Below are positions 11,256 to 21,774 of a DNA stretch of 64,000 nucleotides, piece after piece. Both the position numbers and the translations under genes were made by a program. The stretch is from Lactarius indigo. Taxonomy: Eukaryota; Basidiomycota; Agaricomycetes; Russulales; Russulaceae. The first letter of the stretch is position 1, and each line of letters begins with the position of its first letter. Below the pieces are notes generated by a model that made no database searches, was not told the origin of the DNA, and saw only the letters and a program-made list of their open reading frames with translations. The stretch is from contig JAFKAC010000001.1 of the NCBI GenBank assembly GCA_025766275.1, positions 3,720,001 to 3,784,000 on the forward strand, read 5' to 3'.

Positions 11256-11492
11256 ACTTCTTGTGTAATACTACACTCGTCTAACACGAATGCCTTCGTG
11301 CTTTCCCTTGTCTCGCGAACTCCCAAGTCCTTGCTAGACCTTCGTGTCTTAGCCTTCCTCTACGATCCAAGTGACTAACGTCCTTGTGATCCTTGTGCAT
11401 CATCCTACTGAAGCCAGGCCTTGGAGCTTGCACTACCACAATTTGACTGACTTGGTACAGGTCGTACCTAATGCCCCTGTAGTGGCGTTACA
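11256..11492 (-). repeat. CpG-rich insert, possible young LTR of another family
   Basis: This stretch has about a dozen CG dinucleotides in 240 bp, while its neighbours have almost none. Its right end reads GGCGTTACA, so on the minus strand it begins TGTAACGCC, a plausible LTR terminus, and it abuts a truncated family-S LTR at 11,493. No matching left terminus or target duplication was found, so its limits and nature are uncertain. Confidence 0.4.
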
Positions 11493-11599
11493 ATAGATAA
11501 GTAAAGTCCTAGATTGTACAGATCAAATCTAATCTAAAGTAGTCTGATATCTACAAGTCCATATTGAGCTGCTAAGTGTGCAGGGGTCGCTCATCAACA
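11493..11599 (-). repeat. Truncated family-S LTR, inverted
   Basis: Reading the minus strand from 11,599, the sequence TGTTGATGAGCGACCCCTGC matches the start of the solo LTR at 3,415 and continues for about 107 bp to the junction with the CpG-rich insert. The rest of this copy is missing. Confidence 0.75.
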
Positions 11600-12821
11600 T
11601 GTTCCTGGGTTGTGCTGGTTGGTTCTAGGTTGGTTGTCTGGGGTGCTCTCATACCATTGCCTTCTGTTGGCTGGGGTCAGCATGTTGGTTTGTTCCATCT
11701 GGTTCACAGTTTCTTCATCTATTGCCATGTCTCACTCTGTCTCTTGGTTTGGCTGTTGGTCATGTTGTGTCTCTTGACTTCATTCTTGGACCTTTGTGTT
11801 ACACTTGCATGGGCGTAGTGTCTGACTTGGACAGTTCTGTGGGAACACCATGCCCCAAATCATCAGCCAACCTACAGGGAAGGGCAAATACAGCCAAGGT
11901 GCCCCCTAGTTGACAAAGGTACTAGCAGCACTCTATCAGGCGAGAGCACTGAGAGGCAGAGGATGGCAGATAAGAGAGGAAAGGGGAAATGGCAGACAGC
12001 CAAAGGGGTGGCAAACAGCCCAGCTCAAAAGATAGAGAGGAGACAGCCACAAACAGCAGGTGCAATTTCTTCAGATCTCAAACTGGAGAGTAGGGGATAC
12101 AAGCTACTCTACTTACACTCCAGCTATCATAAGGTTCAAACTCAGAAACCCTAATACAGCAATCCTAGGGTGAGTAATCATACAGTAAGAGTGTCATCGG
12201 GAATGTGTAAGTATCAGTCAGCATACAACCAGTCAACCAATCAGAACAGAACATCAGTCATCCTTATCATAACAGTGTAATCATCTATGAGTAATCCACA
12301 GTCAGTATCAGTCATCAGGTACCAAACATCAGTCAGCCAGGCACAAGCTCATCTGGACTCTTCCGGTGCATTCTAGCCAGGTCACATGCCAGGGTCATGT
12401 GATGGGCAACTTGATCTTCCTTATCTAGGCTGGTGGAACCTGCACATCTGTGCATCATCACAGAAGGTCCAGTGATATCATGGGCTGAGACACTTAGCTT
12501 ACAGTTTATGGCTTATCTCAGCCTTTTCTTCATCTTTGTCTTCTTTCTCTCGTGATTGCATCCTTCATATTGCTGTTTGTTGAGGTTGCAAGGGTGAAAC
12601 CATAACACTTTGGCCTTTTAAGGGCTTTGTTTGTTGGGGACAGAGGCAGTGGGGCTGATTGCTCTCATTGTAACCTAGGAGGTTGCATGTCAGGAGGGGT
12701 GCTCTGGGGGATAGCATGGCACTAGGGGGGTTTTGTTGGCTTAGGGCACCAGAGGGGTTGATTTCTTGGGAGGGTTGCAGTGTGCTGTTGGTGTGATTTC
12801 TCTTCTGTCCTGGGGTGCTCT
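11600..12821. other. Repeat-derived non-coding DNA with ATCAGTCA motifs
   Basis: No gene is recognisable. Four copies of ATCAGTCA occur at 12,213-12,220, 12,253-12,260, 12,307-12,314 and 12,328-12,335, with a fifth at 12,916-12,923. Near 12,600-12,612 the plus strand reads GTGAAACCATAACA. Its reverse complement, TGTTATGG..., resembles the start of the candidate LTR at 12,822, so a second inverted copy of that family may end here. Confidence 0.4.
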
Positions 12822-13326
12822 TGTTATGGTATGGACTTTATGACATGTTGTGTATGACTCATGACCAGTTATGACTATGGTCCAACTCATTATTAGTCAT
12901 GGACTTTTACATCACATCAGTCAGCATAGTAGTTTGCATGTGATTGTGACTCATATAGGACTCATTCATAGGATAGCTGTACTAGGGTTTGAGCTAGTTA
13001 CACTACTGGTCTTTTATTGTTCTAGCAGCACTTTAAAGCCTGCATGTATCTGTATAAGTAGTAGTTGCAGAAGACCAAGAGTCCCCATCTTGGTCTTCTT
13101 CAATCCACCTTCGGAATTGTCTCCTATCCACCTTAGTCCTAGACTAAGTGTGCTTCCACTCCGACTTACCAAGAAGTCAAACCTCTTTGTCATCTTCACT
13201 GCAGTGTGTGCTGTTGAGCCCCTGTTCAGCTTGTGTTGGGTTGACATGTGATCCCCATTTACCTGATATCTGCTAAGTTGTTTACATCACTACGAGTCCA
13301 AGTCAGACTAATGCCTGTGAAGCATA
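12822..13326 (+). repeat. Candidate solo LTR
   Basis: The stretch starts TGTTATGG and contains a TATAAGTAG box near 13,056 followed by a pyrimidine-rich stretch, like an LTR promoter and leader. It is bracketed by GCTCT at 12,817-12,821 and 13,327-13,331. It ends ATA and not the usual ACA, so the 5-bp match may be chance. Confidence 0.3.
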
Positions 13327-14085
13327 GCTCTCATTTCTCCACTCAGATTCTCTAGCTGGGGCTGTTGGGTCTGCACCAGGGTGACATATGAGGCTAGCAG
13401 GTCAAGGGGGGCAGTCAACATTGGCATTGGATCTTAGGTGAGGTGTGTTGGTGTGATGGTGTTAACTATTCTGACATGTCTGGTCTTGACAGTTTGTTGG
13501 GTTGTTTGTTTACTGGTTAGTTTTCTGGGCTTTCTTTGCTTCACTTCATTCTTGGGTTTTTGATTTTTCCCTCTCTCCTTTTTTTTTTTTGTAGGGCTTT
13601 TGTTTAATGTCATCTTGGGTTTCCTTTCTCACCTTCTTATACATTTCACTCTTTTTTAACTTTGGGTTCTTTGTCTGTCATTTGGTGTCTGTCTGGGCTT
13701 TTGTTGGATGGGTTGGTTTATGTTTTCTGTTGGTGTGATCTTAAACAGGCTGTATGTTTCCTCTATCTCTAACATTTATCTATTTGTGTTACCTGGTTTC
13801 TCATGAGTAATGGTATTTAGGTGCCAACATCTCTGTCAGGAGTTCTGTGGGTTTCTGTGTGGGTTCAGTTGTCTTTTGTCTTTGTGTTGGGGTTGTGCAC
13901 ATTGGGGTGTTAGTGACATTTGTTCATTTTTGTTTTTTATCTGGGTGGGTGGTGGGGCATAGAGGATCACTCCTCTTCTCTAGGGGGTCAGTGGTATCTC
14001 TCCATGGGTGCAGGTAAATGTGTGTTATGTTTTTGCAGCCCATCCTTGCCCATACTGAGGCATGGGAAACCTACACCATGGTGGT
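13327..14085. other. T-rich, CpG-poor non-coding DNA up to the compartment boundary
   Basis: GT/TTT-rich sequence without recognisable coding content; a T-run lies near 13,580. CpG content rises abruptly at about 14,085, just upstream of the first gene. Confidence 0.6.
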
Positions 14086-14216
14086 TTCGGTTCAAGGTCC
14101 CCCCGAAGGTTGTGAATGTCGGTGTGGGTGATTCCAAATCCGGCCGGGGGGCGACGGTCCGGAAACACCTTGACGGAAAATCCTCACTGAACCGTGACCA
14201 AACGGCGTCGAGAACA

Positions 14217-14975
14217 ATGCAGCGCCAATGTACAAACTTCCTATCTCGCATCGCTTCCCAGACCACTGTCTTTCCACGTCGCCACCTGATATCCCGTTTT
14301 GCGTCAAATATCAAGGACACGCATTTGATAAACAACGACATTCCATATGCATACGTTCGTGTCGTCGACCCAGAAACGCGCAAGCCTTTACCTCCACAAC
14401 CTCTCACAGAAGTTATCAACAATCTCGCAACGGAACTACAACCCAAGAAGGGAAGCGGTGTCCCCAAATCGTTCGTCGCGCAGTATGCGCAGCTGGTTGC
14501 GCCCCCTTCAGAAGCGACAGATGGTTACGCACTTGTGAAGCTTGTTGACCGCAGAGAGGCCGCTGCGCGTGAGAAGACACAGCGTTTGAAGGCACAGGCC
14601 AGTCGGAGGGCGAGCGAGGAGAAGGAGATACAGTTCGCATGGGGAATCGAACCCGCAGATGTTCAGCACAAGCTTCGCAAGGCGCGCCAGGAACTCTTGC
14701 GCGGGGTGCGAGTTCAACTCGTTTTTGCCCGCAAAGCGTCTGGTGGCGCTGGACGCGATCCGGCTACCAAAGCAAAACAGAACGTCCTGGTCGACGAAGC
14801 AGTAGAAGCGCTGGCCGACGTCGGAAGGGAGTGGCGAATACGAGACGAACGAAAGAACATGGTGGCGATATACCTGCAAGACCTTCAACGCCCCATTCCC
14901 CACAAGTCCATGCTCGCAAAACAGGCTGCGATACAAGGCGGCCCACTTAATCCGATTCCGCCTGGTAATCCATAG
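14217..14975 (+). CDS. Mitochondrial translation initiation factor IF-3-like protein
   Basis: A single-exon frame of 252 residues. The first 30 or so residues are Arg/Ser-rich without acids, as in a mitochondrial presequence. Residues about 40-70 (NNDIPYAYVRVVDPETRK) match the N-domain signature of IF-3. The C-terminal half contains KEIQFAWGIEPADVQHKLRK, corresponding to the IF-3 C-domain that binds the small ribosomal subunit. The family keeps the small subunit free and checks the start codon in mitochondrial translation. The ATG at 14,217 was chosen because the frame upstream (open from 13,920) lies in repeat-like DNA across the CpG boundary. The gene ends 50 bp from the stop of the converging PPR gene. 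Confidence 0.8.
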   Translation: MQRQCTNFLSRIASQTTVFPRRHLISRFASNIKDTHLINNDIPYAYVRVVDPETRKPLPPQPLTEVINNLATELQPKKGSGVPKSFVAQYAQLVAPPSEATDGYALVKLVDRREAAAREKTQRLKAQASRRASEEKEIQFAWGIEPADVQHKLRKARQELLRGVRVQLVFARKASGGAGRDPATKAKQNVLVDEAVEALADVGREWRIRDERKNMVAIYLQDLQRPIPHKSMLAKQAAIQGGPLNPIPPGNP

Positions 14976-15025
14976 AGCACTATGCACATATAGGTCCATA
15001 TACACTCTCGCATTAGTTGGTTTAC

Positions 15026-17854
15026 TTATACACCTGATGCCTGCTCCTCGCGCTCGTATGCATCTCCACCTTCCTTGTCTGTCCACCTCAGGCGCCGCCA
15101 GCGACCACGCACGGGTAAGCCTTTCCTTTTAACAGTAGGGATTCGATGTGGGGCAAACCGCTGCCGTCTTCTCTTCCCAAAGGAGTACGGTCGTGGGCCG
15201 AGATCCATTTTTTCCCGTGATGGTGATACGACCTGCCTATCCCGTCCCACGAGCCTCAATCCGATCCCGATGGGGAGCGCGTACCCTGCACTCATTACCC
15301 CCTTCGCAATCTCCTCCAACTCTGGCGTCCAACCATGCGGCCTGTGACCTGTGAGCGTAAATTTCTCGTGAGCGACGCCCAGCAGGCGAGTCCACCGCCA
15401 GTGCGACCCTGGACGTGAACTTCGTGGGGTCATTCCCGGTCGGCGACTGACAAGACTCAGCGCTGCGTTGAAGAATCTTGCGTCCGCTGTCGGTAGCTTG
15501 AGTGCGCGATTCCGCTCCCAGTGCTGATTACGTTCCCGCATTATAGCTTCGCGCACCATTTCCACTGCACGCGACAATGTGCGGTAGATTTGCATTCCAT
15601 TCTGCAAACCTAATTTAGCACGTTGTAGGGATAGTCGCTCGACCTTTTCTGCGCCGGTGACCTTGTGGGAGAAGTCTTGCAGTCGTCTATGGGCATGCCA
15701 ACCCCTTGTTTCATTCGCGTAAAGCTGGAGCATCGCCGTATATGCGTGCACGCTCAGACACCAGGGCGTCGTGCTACCCTGCTCCAGGCTCTTCGCTTCG
15801 GCGGCACGCGCGAGTCTCCAGACGCGCTCCGCGAAACTCGTACGCCCAGCCTTACGAAGAGCGTTTAGGGCTGCAGAGAAGAAATAGGGACCGAGTGTCA
15901 CACCGCCTGCAACGCTCGCAGACCACCTCGCAGAAAGCTCTTCGGGTAGTAGACGCCTTTTGGGTAGTTCCAATTCTGGTAGAACACGTACGATTAGGGC
16001 GGTTACTGCGTCAGGGCGGCCGGTCGCTACGAGGTGTGCCATGTAGGTATTACGAAGTATGTTGTCCGGCTCGAGACGGCCTTTCGGTTTTGGGATAATA
16101 AGCTCGTATTGGCGGATGTCCTCGATCAGCCCGCAGAAGCGGCGATGGCGACGTCCAAGTGGCGGGTCAACACGCGGTGGTCCAATTTGCGGGCTCGGTT
16201 CTTGCGGGATAGCAAGTGGGAAATGAGGTATGAAGAGATTAGATTGATTTCTAGGCATTGCCCTACGCATCATGCGCAAGATGCTCTCTGCTAGATCATT
16301 ACGACGCAAAAGCGTGCAACCGCGGAGTAGAGTGTTGTAGGTGTCCATGCTCGGAGCGAGCGGCGGCTTGCGTATTTCTGTCATGTGATGTAGAACACGA
16401 TCCGCGAGCGTTAGCGAGTGGCGAAAACGAATCGCATAATTCAAACAAGCGTTGTAGGAATCCCCATCTAGCGCGGGGAGTTGGCCAGTATCGACGTCGG
16501 GTGAACAGCGGTCAGGGAAGGCACGCAGGAGATCGAAGAGTACCCGGTGGAAGTAGCGGTAAGCGTTGAGCGATTGTCGTTCGCCTGAAGGTAGAGTGAC
16601 CCAGACGTTGTGTTGGCATTGAGGATAAGAATATAGGACCTTAATGAGCGTGGCCAAGCCATAGGGTATCCTACGGGCATCGAGCGCCGATGCGAGAGTA
16701 GCTAAGGCTTGCGATGCCTCAGGAAATAGTGGGTCATCGACATCAACGCAGTGTTTTTCCAAAAATTCGGTCACGCTCTGGTACAAGTAGCGCGAACTGC
16801 GATAAGGCAAGAGCCTGAAGCCACGAGATGGCATGTCTGGGAGTTTCGAGTAGACGTATGCCATTGTATCTGGTGCTCCGACTCTTTCGGCTTCGGCCGC
16901 AACGCGGGAACAGGCTTCCTTCAGCTGGTAGTCCCTCAAAAGGAGCGCGAGGAGGAGAGACGCGACCAGTATCTCCCCTTGCACGAGGCATGCGCGGAGG
17001 ACACTTTCATACATCCCGGCTGTGCGTTGCCAGCGATGTTCGCGCGCATTATTGAGGAGGCGCACCGCAAAGCGAGTGAGCGGGTCATTGGGCATTACGT
17101 TCTGGAGATTTAAAACTCCCGGTCCAAGGGGTATTTTTCGCGAGGTACGGTTTTGAAAACGGTCAAAGATGGTCTGGGGTTCCTGGGTAGCGTAAGGATG
17201 CAACCGCCGCAGAAGGATGTTGAAAGATAGCGGACGAAGTTCTTCCCCATTGGCCATCATTTGCTCAGCAAGCATTGCGGCAGTCTTGTACTCTCCCGCT
17301 CTCAACAGGCCGTGCAGAAGGCAATGCCCAGCAAACCTGCTGGATACCGGCTGGCCAAAATCAATGGGGACGAACGCTGTTGTCGGTTTGCGAAACCGCG
17401 GCCTAGATGAGGAATTGGAAACAGGTTTGTAGTAATGATGCGCCGACCAACGTAAAGAGTGCCACAGGTGAAAGGCATCCCACGTGGAACCACGGGCAAG
17501 AGAGATACGAATGGCAGTCGCACTGGCACGAGAGATTTGAGAGGGGGAAAGATGGTTGACGGCGAAGGGAGAGGGAGTGATTGCAGGAGTGAAGGGAGAG
17601 GGGATGAAAGACAGGTGAAGGCCAGAGCGGGGTTGGGGGGGGAGAACAGGGGCTCCTAACAAACGCGGTGTTGAGCTGAAGGAGTGGAATGAAGTGGGAC
17701 TACGGCAGAGCCGCGCCTCAGGGCCAGAAGCCCGACTTTTTGAAGCGACGAGAGATATTGTTGCAGCATTTCGTCTGAACACAACCGTTCGTGGGATGAT
17801 GACATTGGCCTTCGCCGACCATTTGCATAGCATCCGCCTCGCATACCTACGCAA
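15026..17854 (-). CDS. Pentatricopeptide repeat (PPR) protein, probably mitochondrial
   Basis: An uninterrupted 942-residue frame. The N-terminus is Arg/Lys-rich and nearly free of acidic residues for about 60 residues, consistent with mitochondrial import. The middle and C-terminal parts carry degenerate 35-residue helical repeats, clearest around residues 470-540 (DSYNACLNYAIR and PSMDTYNTLLRGCTLL). PPR proteins bind organellar RNA and act in its processing, stability or translation; the specific target cannot be read from sequence. The C-terminus is basic. It converges on the IF-3 gene and is head-to-head with the cap-binding gene, 243 bp away. The absence of introns is unusual here. Confidence 0.75.
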   Translation of the reverse strand: MRRYARRMLCKWSAKANVIIPRTVVFRRNAATISLVASKSRASGPEARLCRSPTSFHSFSSTPRLLGAPVLPPQPRSGLHLSFIPSPFTPAITPSPFAVNHLSPSQISRASATAIRISLARGSTWDAFHLWHSLRWSAHHYYKPVSNSSSRPRFRKPTTAFVPIDFGQPVSSRFAGHCLLHGLLRAGEYKTAAMLAEQMMANGEELRPLSFNILLRRLHPYATQEPQTIFDRFQNRTSRKIPLGPGVLNLQNVMPNDPLTRFAVRLLNNAREHRWQRTAGMYESVLRACLVQGEILVASLLLALLLRDYQLKEACSRVAAEAERVGAPDTMAYVYSKLPDMPSRGFRLLPYRSSRYLYQSVTEFLEKHCVDVDDPLFPEASQALATLASALDARRIPYGLATLIKVLYSYPQCQHNVWVTLPSGERQSLNAYRYFHRVLFDLLRAFPDRCSPDVDTGQLPALDGDSYNACLNYAIRFRHSLTLADRVLHHMTEIRKPPLAPSMDTYNTLLRGCTLLRRNDLAESILRMMRRAMPRNQSNLFIPHFPLAIPQEPSPQIGPPRVDPPLGRRHRRFCGLIEDIRQYELIIPKPKGRLEPDNILRNTYMAHLVATGRPDAVTALIVRVLPELELPKRRLLPEELSARWSASVAGGVTLGPYFFSAALNALRKAGRTSFAERVWRLARAAEAKSLEQGSTTPWCLSVHAYTAMLQLYANETRGWHAHRRLQDFSHKVTGAEKVERLSLQRAKLGLQNGMQIYRTLSRAVEMVREAIMRERNQHWERNRALKLPTADARFFNAALSLVSRRPGMTPRSSRPGSHWRWTRLLGVAHEKFTLTGHRPHGWTPELEEIAKGVMSAGYALPIGIGLRLVGRDRQVVSPSREKMDLGPRPYSFGKRRRQRFAPHRIPTVKRKGLPVRGRWRRLRWTDKEGGDAYEREEQASGV

Positions 17855-18097
17855 AAATCAGTCGGCATCCCAAGTCATAGCATGGTATCATACCAAAACA
17901 CCAAATAACCAATATTCTATCGCGGTTCAGATAGAACGATGCGACGTTGTAAGGGTGTTTGTGGTGTCGCCGAGTACACGATAGTCCGAATGCGGAATAT
18001 TCCGGTCGAGGCACTAAACACTACGTGTCACGTGAGACGCGTCTACCTTTGCTTCGCTTTACAACTCCTGAACAACTCCAACTTTGCTAAGTTAGCT
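17855..18097. promoter_or_regulatory. Divergent promoter region, PPR / cap-binding gene
   Basis: The 243 bp separating the start codons of two divergent genes must hold both promoters. No TATA box at a convincing position was seen. Confidence 0.5.
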
Positions 18098-21000
18098 ATG
18101 AGCTACGAGAGGCACGGAGGTGGTTTCAGTGGCGGTGGGCGCAGGCGTCGCAGAGGTGAGATGTCTCCGTGTTCGGTCCATCGACAGAAGTGTTGAAACG
18201 TCGAAACCGTATCAAGACGACTACGACAATTATGAGCACAGACGAGAGGCACAGGAGTCCCCAGACCAGAAACTTAAGGCAGCCATCGTCAAGTTCGGTG
18301 AAGTGGTGAGAAGCTCTACCTCAACTTCGGCTCTCATATCATTCATCTCACATAACATCATCAAATCCAGGACGCAGAACAGGAATTGCCTCAACTCGCG
18401 GCTAGCCTGCAGTCTCAGGAACTTTCCAGTGTCCCTGCAATCGCAGAAGGCTTTCGTTTGGCGTATGTCCTTACCCTCATGCGCTACTTGCTTCATTAAC
18501 CCTCCGTCGTAGAGTAACCGAGCAACCTTACAAAATCCCATCCTATGCAGCCCTTCTGTACGACTTGTCGATACCGGCCAACAATATAAACCATGCTGTC
18601 GGAGGAGAGGAGAATGAACCTGCAGGATTTACAAAACCTTCCCTTGGAAGGCTAATATTGGATGATTTCTGGAAGGGCTTCCAGGCGTACTTGGACAAAC
18701 TTGCTTGGCGAGAGACTCGGCTTTGCGTACGCTCCAGAACCACTTCCTCCCCGTGCATCACTCTAACTCGTTTTCTGAAAACAGATTCACTTCTTCGCTC
18801 ATCTGACTGTCACCAACCTCATCTCGCCTCAATCGATGCTTGGACTCTTACAGTCATTCACTGCGGTCCTAGATGAATTCGGCGTTTCCAACGGACGGGC
18901 GAAACGGGCAGCACGATGCGCAGTAGAGGGACTATTGAGGGCACGCGTCCTTTGTTTCGCATACTATTCGGACCAGATTGATCTGACAAATGTCTAGGCC
19001 GGCCGGGTTCTCAAGGAGCACTCTCCAAATGCCGTTATTGAAATGATTGCCAGCGTTCAAACATACAATGATTCTGTAGGGGCGGCCAAATGGCTTGTCC
19101 ATCCACTTGCCAACCTGCAATTCCCGAAGATCCCTGTCGACCATGCCGACGAGGTATGCGATTACCTCCATGAAGAATTATGATTACTCTTTGACAATAA
19201 GTGTCTAGATCCTCGACTGCGCGGTCGCCGCGCTCAAAACCCTTGACCTCTCAGATTTTGTTGACGTTTCAAGCATTTTCCCGCAACCCTATACTTCTAT
19301 GAGTACATCAACAATAGTTCCTTTCGATCTTCCCTCCGTTTTAGTCCCTCCAGAGGTTACTGAGCTCGAGGTCCTGTCCACGGAGTCTAGCGGGGACGCA
19401 CCGATTAAGAAGGAAGAATGGCCCGAGTACATGCTCAGCCTTTTCGATAATGATGTATTTGTTCCCCAGTTTACTCTCACCATGGACTCACTCTCCCTCC
19501 TTCAACGACCTAGGTGACGCCGGACCCGAAGTCACCTGCAGGCTATGCAGTACGCTCTGACATAATCGACATCGTCGAAATTTTCGAGGTCAACCGCAAG
19601 GAGTGTGCACGGATTCTATTTGAGTACCCCAAATGGTCCGTGAAAGGGACCTTCAAGCCACGGCCGGGTGACCCAACCGATTCACCAGGCCGCACCCCAC
19701 TGCCGGGACGCGACTGGCAGCTTGAATCCACACTTATTGAGGTACTAGCTATTCTTTTTTTATTTTATTTTATTTTTCCCTTTATGTGGCCTGATCTCGT
19801 TCACCGACATTTGGGTCACCTAGACGATACTTGGCGCACAGTTCCTGCTACCAGAGAGTCCCGCCAAACCCATTTACTACACGGCTTTGATCACAGAACT
19901 GTGTAAGCTGTCTCCGCCAACAGTCGGACCCGCTGTCGGAAAGTCAATTCGCAAACTTTACGCATATTGCGCGGACGGCCTTGATCCGGAAGTACTCCGT
20001 CGATTTGCAGAATGGTTTTCTGTTCACATGAGCAACTTCGGGTTTCAATGGGTGTGGAAAGAATGGTTCGTCATACCTCCATCGCCTGTTTGTCAGGTGC
20101 TGATACTTCTGGATAGGGTACCGGATCTGGCACTACCAGCGCAGCATCCAAAGCGGATTTTTGCGCATCGGGCACTAGAGCTCGAAGTTCGGTTGTCATA
20201 CTACGACCGGGTATTGAAGACTCTGCCGCAACAGTTCCAAGAACCATCGGCTGGCGCCATGCCCGATCAAGCGCCTGGACCCACTTACGAGTATGAGGAT
20301 CCTTGTAGGTCCCCCCCATTGTTATGTGGTTAGGCCAAGTCACTCACAGTTCATAGCATCGCCACATTACGACGCTGCACAGGGCGTTCTCAATCAACTG
20401 CGTAGTCGGACAAAGCCCGAGGACGTCCTCGTACACCTTGACACGCTGAAAAACACTCTATCCGAGACGGCCGACGTCAGTGATGACCCAGACACAGTCG
20501 TCCGGTCTGTCGCTATCCAATCGCTATTGCACATTGGGGCGCGCTCCTTCTCACATTTCCTTAACGCCGTCGAACGCTATCTCATTGTGCTACGCGCTCT
20601 CTCTGGGTCGCCAGAGGCTAAAATCCACGTCCTCGAGCTTGTTTCGAGCTTCTGGCAACGGTCCCGGCAGATGGTTGGGATTGTCTTTGATAAGTTGATG
20701 CAATACCAGATCGTAGAACCTGCGGACGTCGTAGCTTGGGTATTTGCACACAATGCTGGTGGTCTCAACTGGGACTTGTTGCGCGGCGCGATTGACAAAG
20801 CAAATGGCCGGGTTGTGGTCGCCAGGAGGCGGGTTGCCACACTTCGGAAGGAAGATGACGACGCCCATGCGCGAGCTAAGGCCAATGCCAACGGCGGCGC
20901 AGATGCGGCAGCGATGGAAGTTGACGCCGAAACAATGCACGGTATGCATGCAGAAAGCGGTTTCGTTGTTTTGTTGTAGTGTTGACAATTAGCCCTTAGA

Positions 21001-21434
21001 CCCACAAGTAACTCAGGCAGAAGACTCTCCGCAGCTGGTATCGGCTCTCAAGGCGTACGCGGCTGTGACGAGGGAGCAAAAAGCGACTTTAGCGCGCGTG
21101 CTGGAAGGCTTTATTCACGCTCTTCGTTCGTCCTCAGACACAGCGCGTCGTGTTATCACAGCGGACGCGTGGGACGGACACGCGAGCTGGACAGACGAAG
21201 AGTGGGTGGCCTGGCGAACGTGGATGTGGTACAAACACTTCTGTCGAGTGGTATGAACAATACATTCCGCGGTGAGAACGATAGCTGACCAAGCTTTGTT
21301 CACAGTATTCGCCATACTTGCGCAGTTTTGTCACAACTCTAACAGTCGTCTCCTTTTCCTCTCTTGAAACTGCAACTGACGATGCTGCTGTCCTCCTGAA
21401 ACGGATATGGCGGATGTCCACTGGTCAGGAATGA
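18098..21434 (+). CDS. Nuclear cap-binding complex large subunit (CBP80/NCBP1)
   Basis: About ten exons reconstruct one protein of roughly 850 residues. It opens with a Gly/Arg-rich patch (YERHGGGFSGGGRRRRR), then KLKAAIVKFGEV and the helical MIF4G region, with LYDLSIPANN, WKGFQAYLDKLAWRETRL, ERYLIVLRALSG and WTDEEWVAWRTWMWYKHFCRV near the end. CBP80 pairs with CBP20 on the m7G cap of nuclear RNA and links capping to splicing, export and decay. Intron 1 is 18,156-18,216 (61 nt); introns are GT-AG with lengths near 50-65. The stop is TGA 21,432-21,434. All exons join in frame, so the gene looks intact. Its start is in a divergent arrangement with the PPR gene. Confidence 0.9.
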
Positions 21435-21774
21435 GGCATGCCCCGTTTCTAGATTATCTGCATTTTTGTGTCTTATGTGAACTGTACGGCGACGCTGTGG
21501 TCTCGTTTACATGATAATGCAATTAATTATCAGGTCACGGAGCTATCACGTGATTTGGCGTTATTTATGTGTATTTGTTCGGTAAGCAGCAACGTGTTTT
21601 GGAGTTGGCGGGTGTCGGGTTGTGAGTGTGACAAGGACCTCTCTCTCGCCGCCTAGTGTTATCACCGTGGGCGCATACATCTTCCTCTCCCCCTCTCATT
21701 TCACCTATTTCTCATGGCTCCAGAGTGCGAACCCCTCTGCCGTTTCGACGACAGGTCGGTCCAGATACAGAACC
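21435..21774. other. Intergenic region NCBP1-CDC14
   Basis: Non-coding; includes the promoter of the CDC14 gene. The pyrimidine-rich stretch at 21,680-21,712 resembles fungal core promoters. No specific motif could be assigned. Confidence 0.4.

Noticed and set aside
12871..13251. 126-residue plus-strand frame
   Set aside because: It falls in LTR-like sequence, has no family resemblance and contains a TATA-like promoter segment.
13920..14216. N-terminal extension of the IF-3-like frame
   Set aside because: It lies in CpG-poor, T-rich repeat DNA, while the presequence-like N-terminus starts naturally at 14,217.
14508..15086. 192-residue minus-strand frame opposite IF-3
   Set aside because: Antisense shadow of a conserved coding exon.
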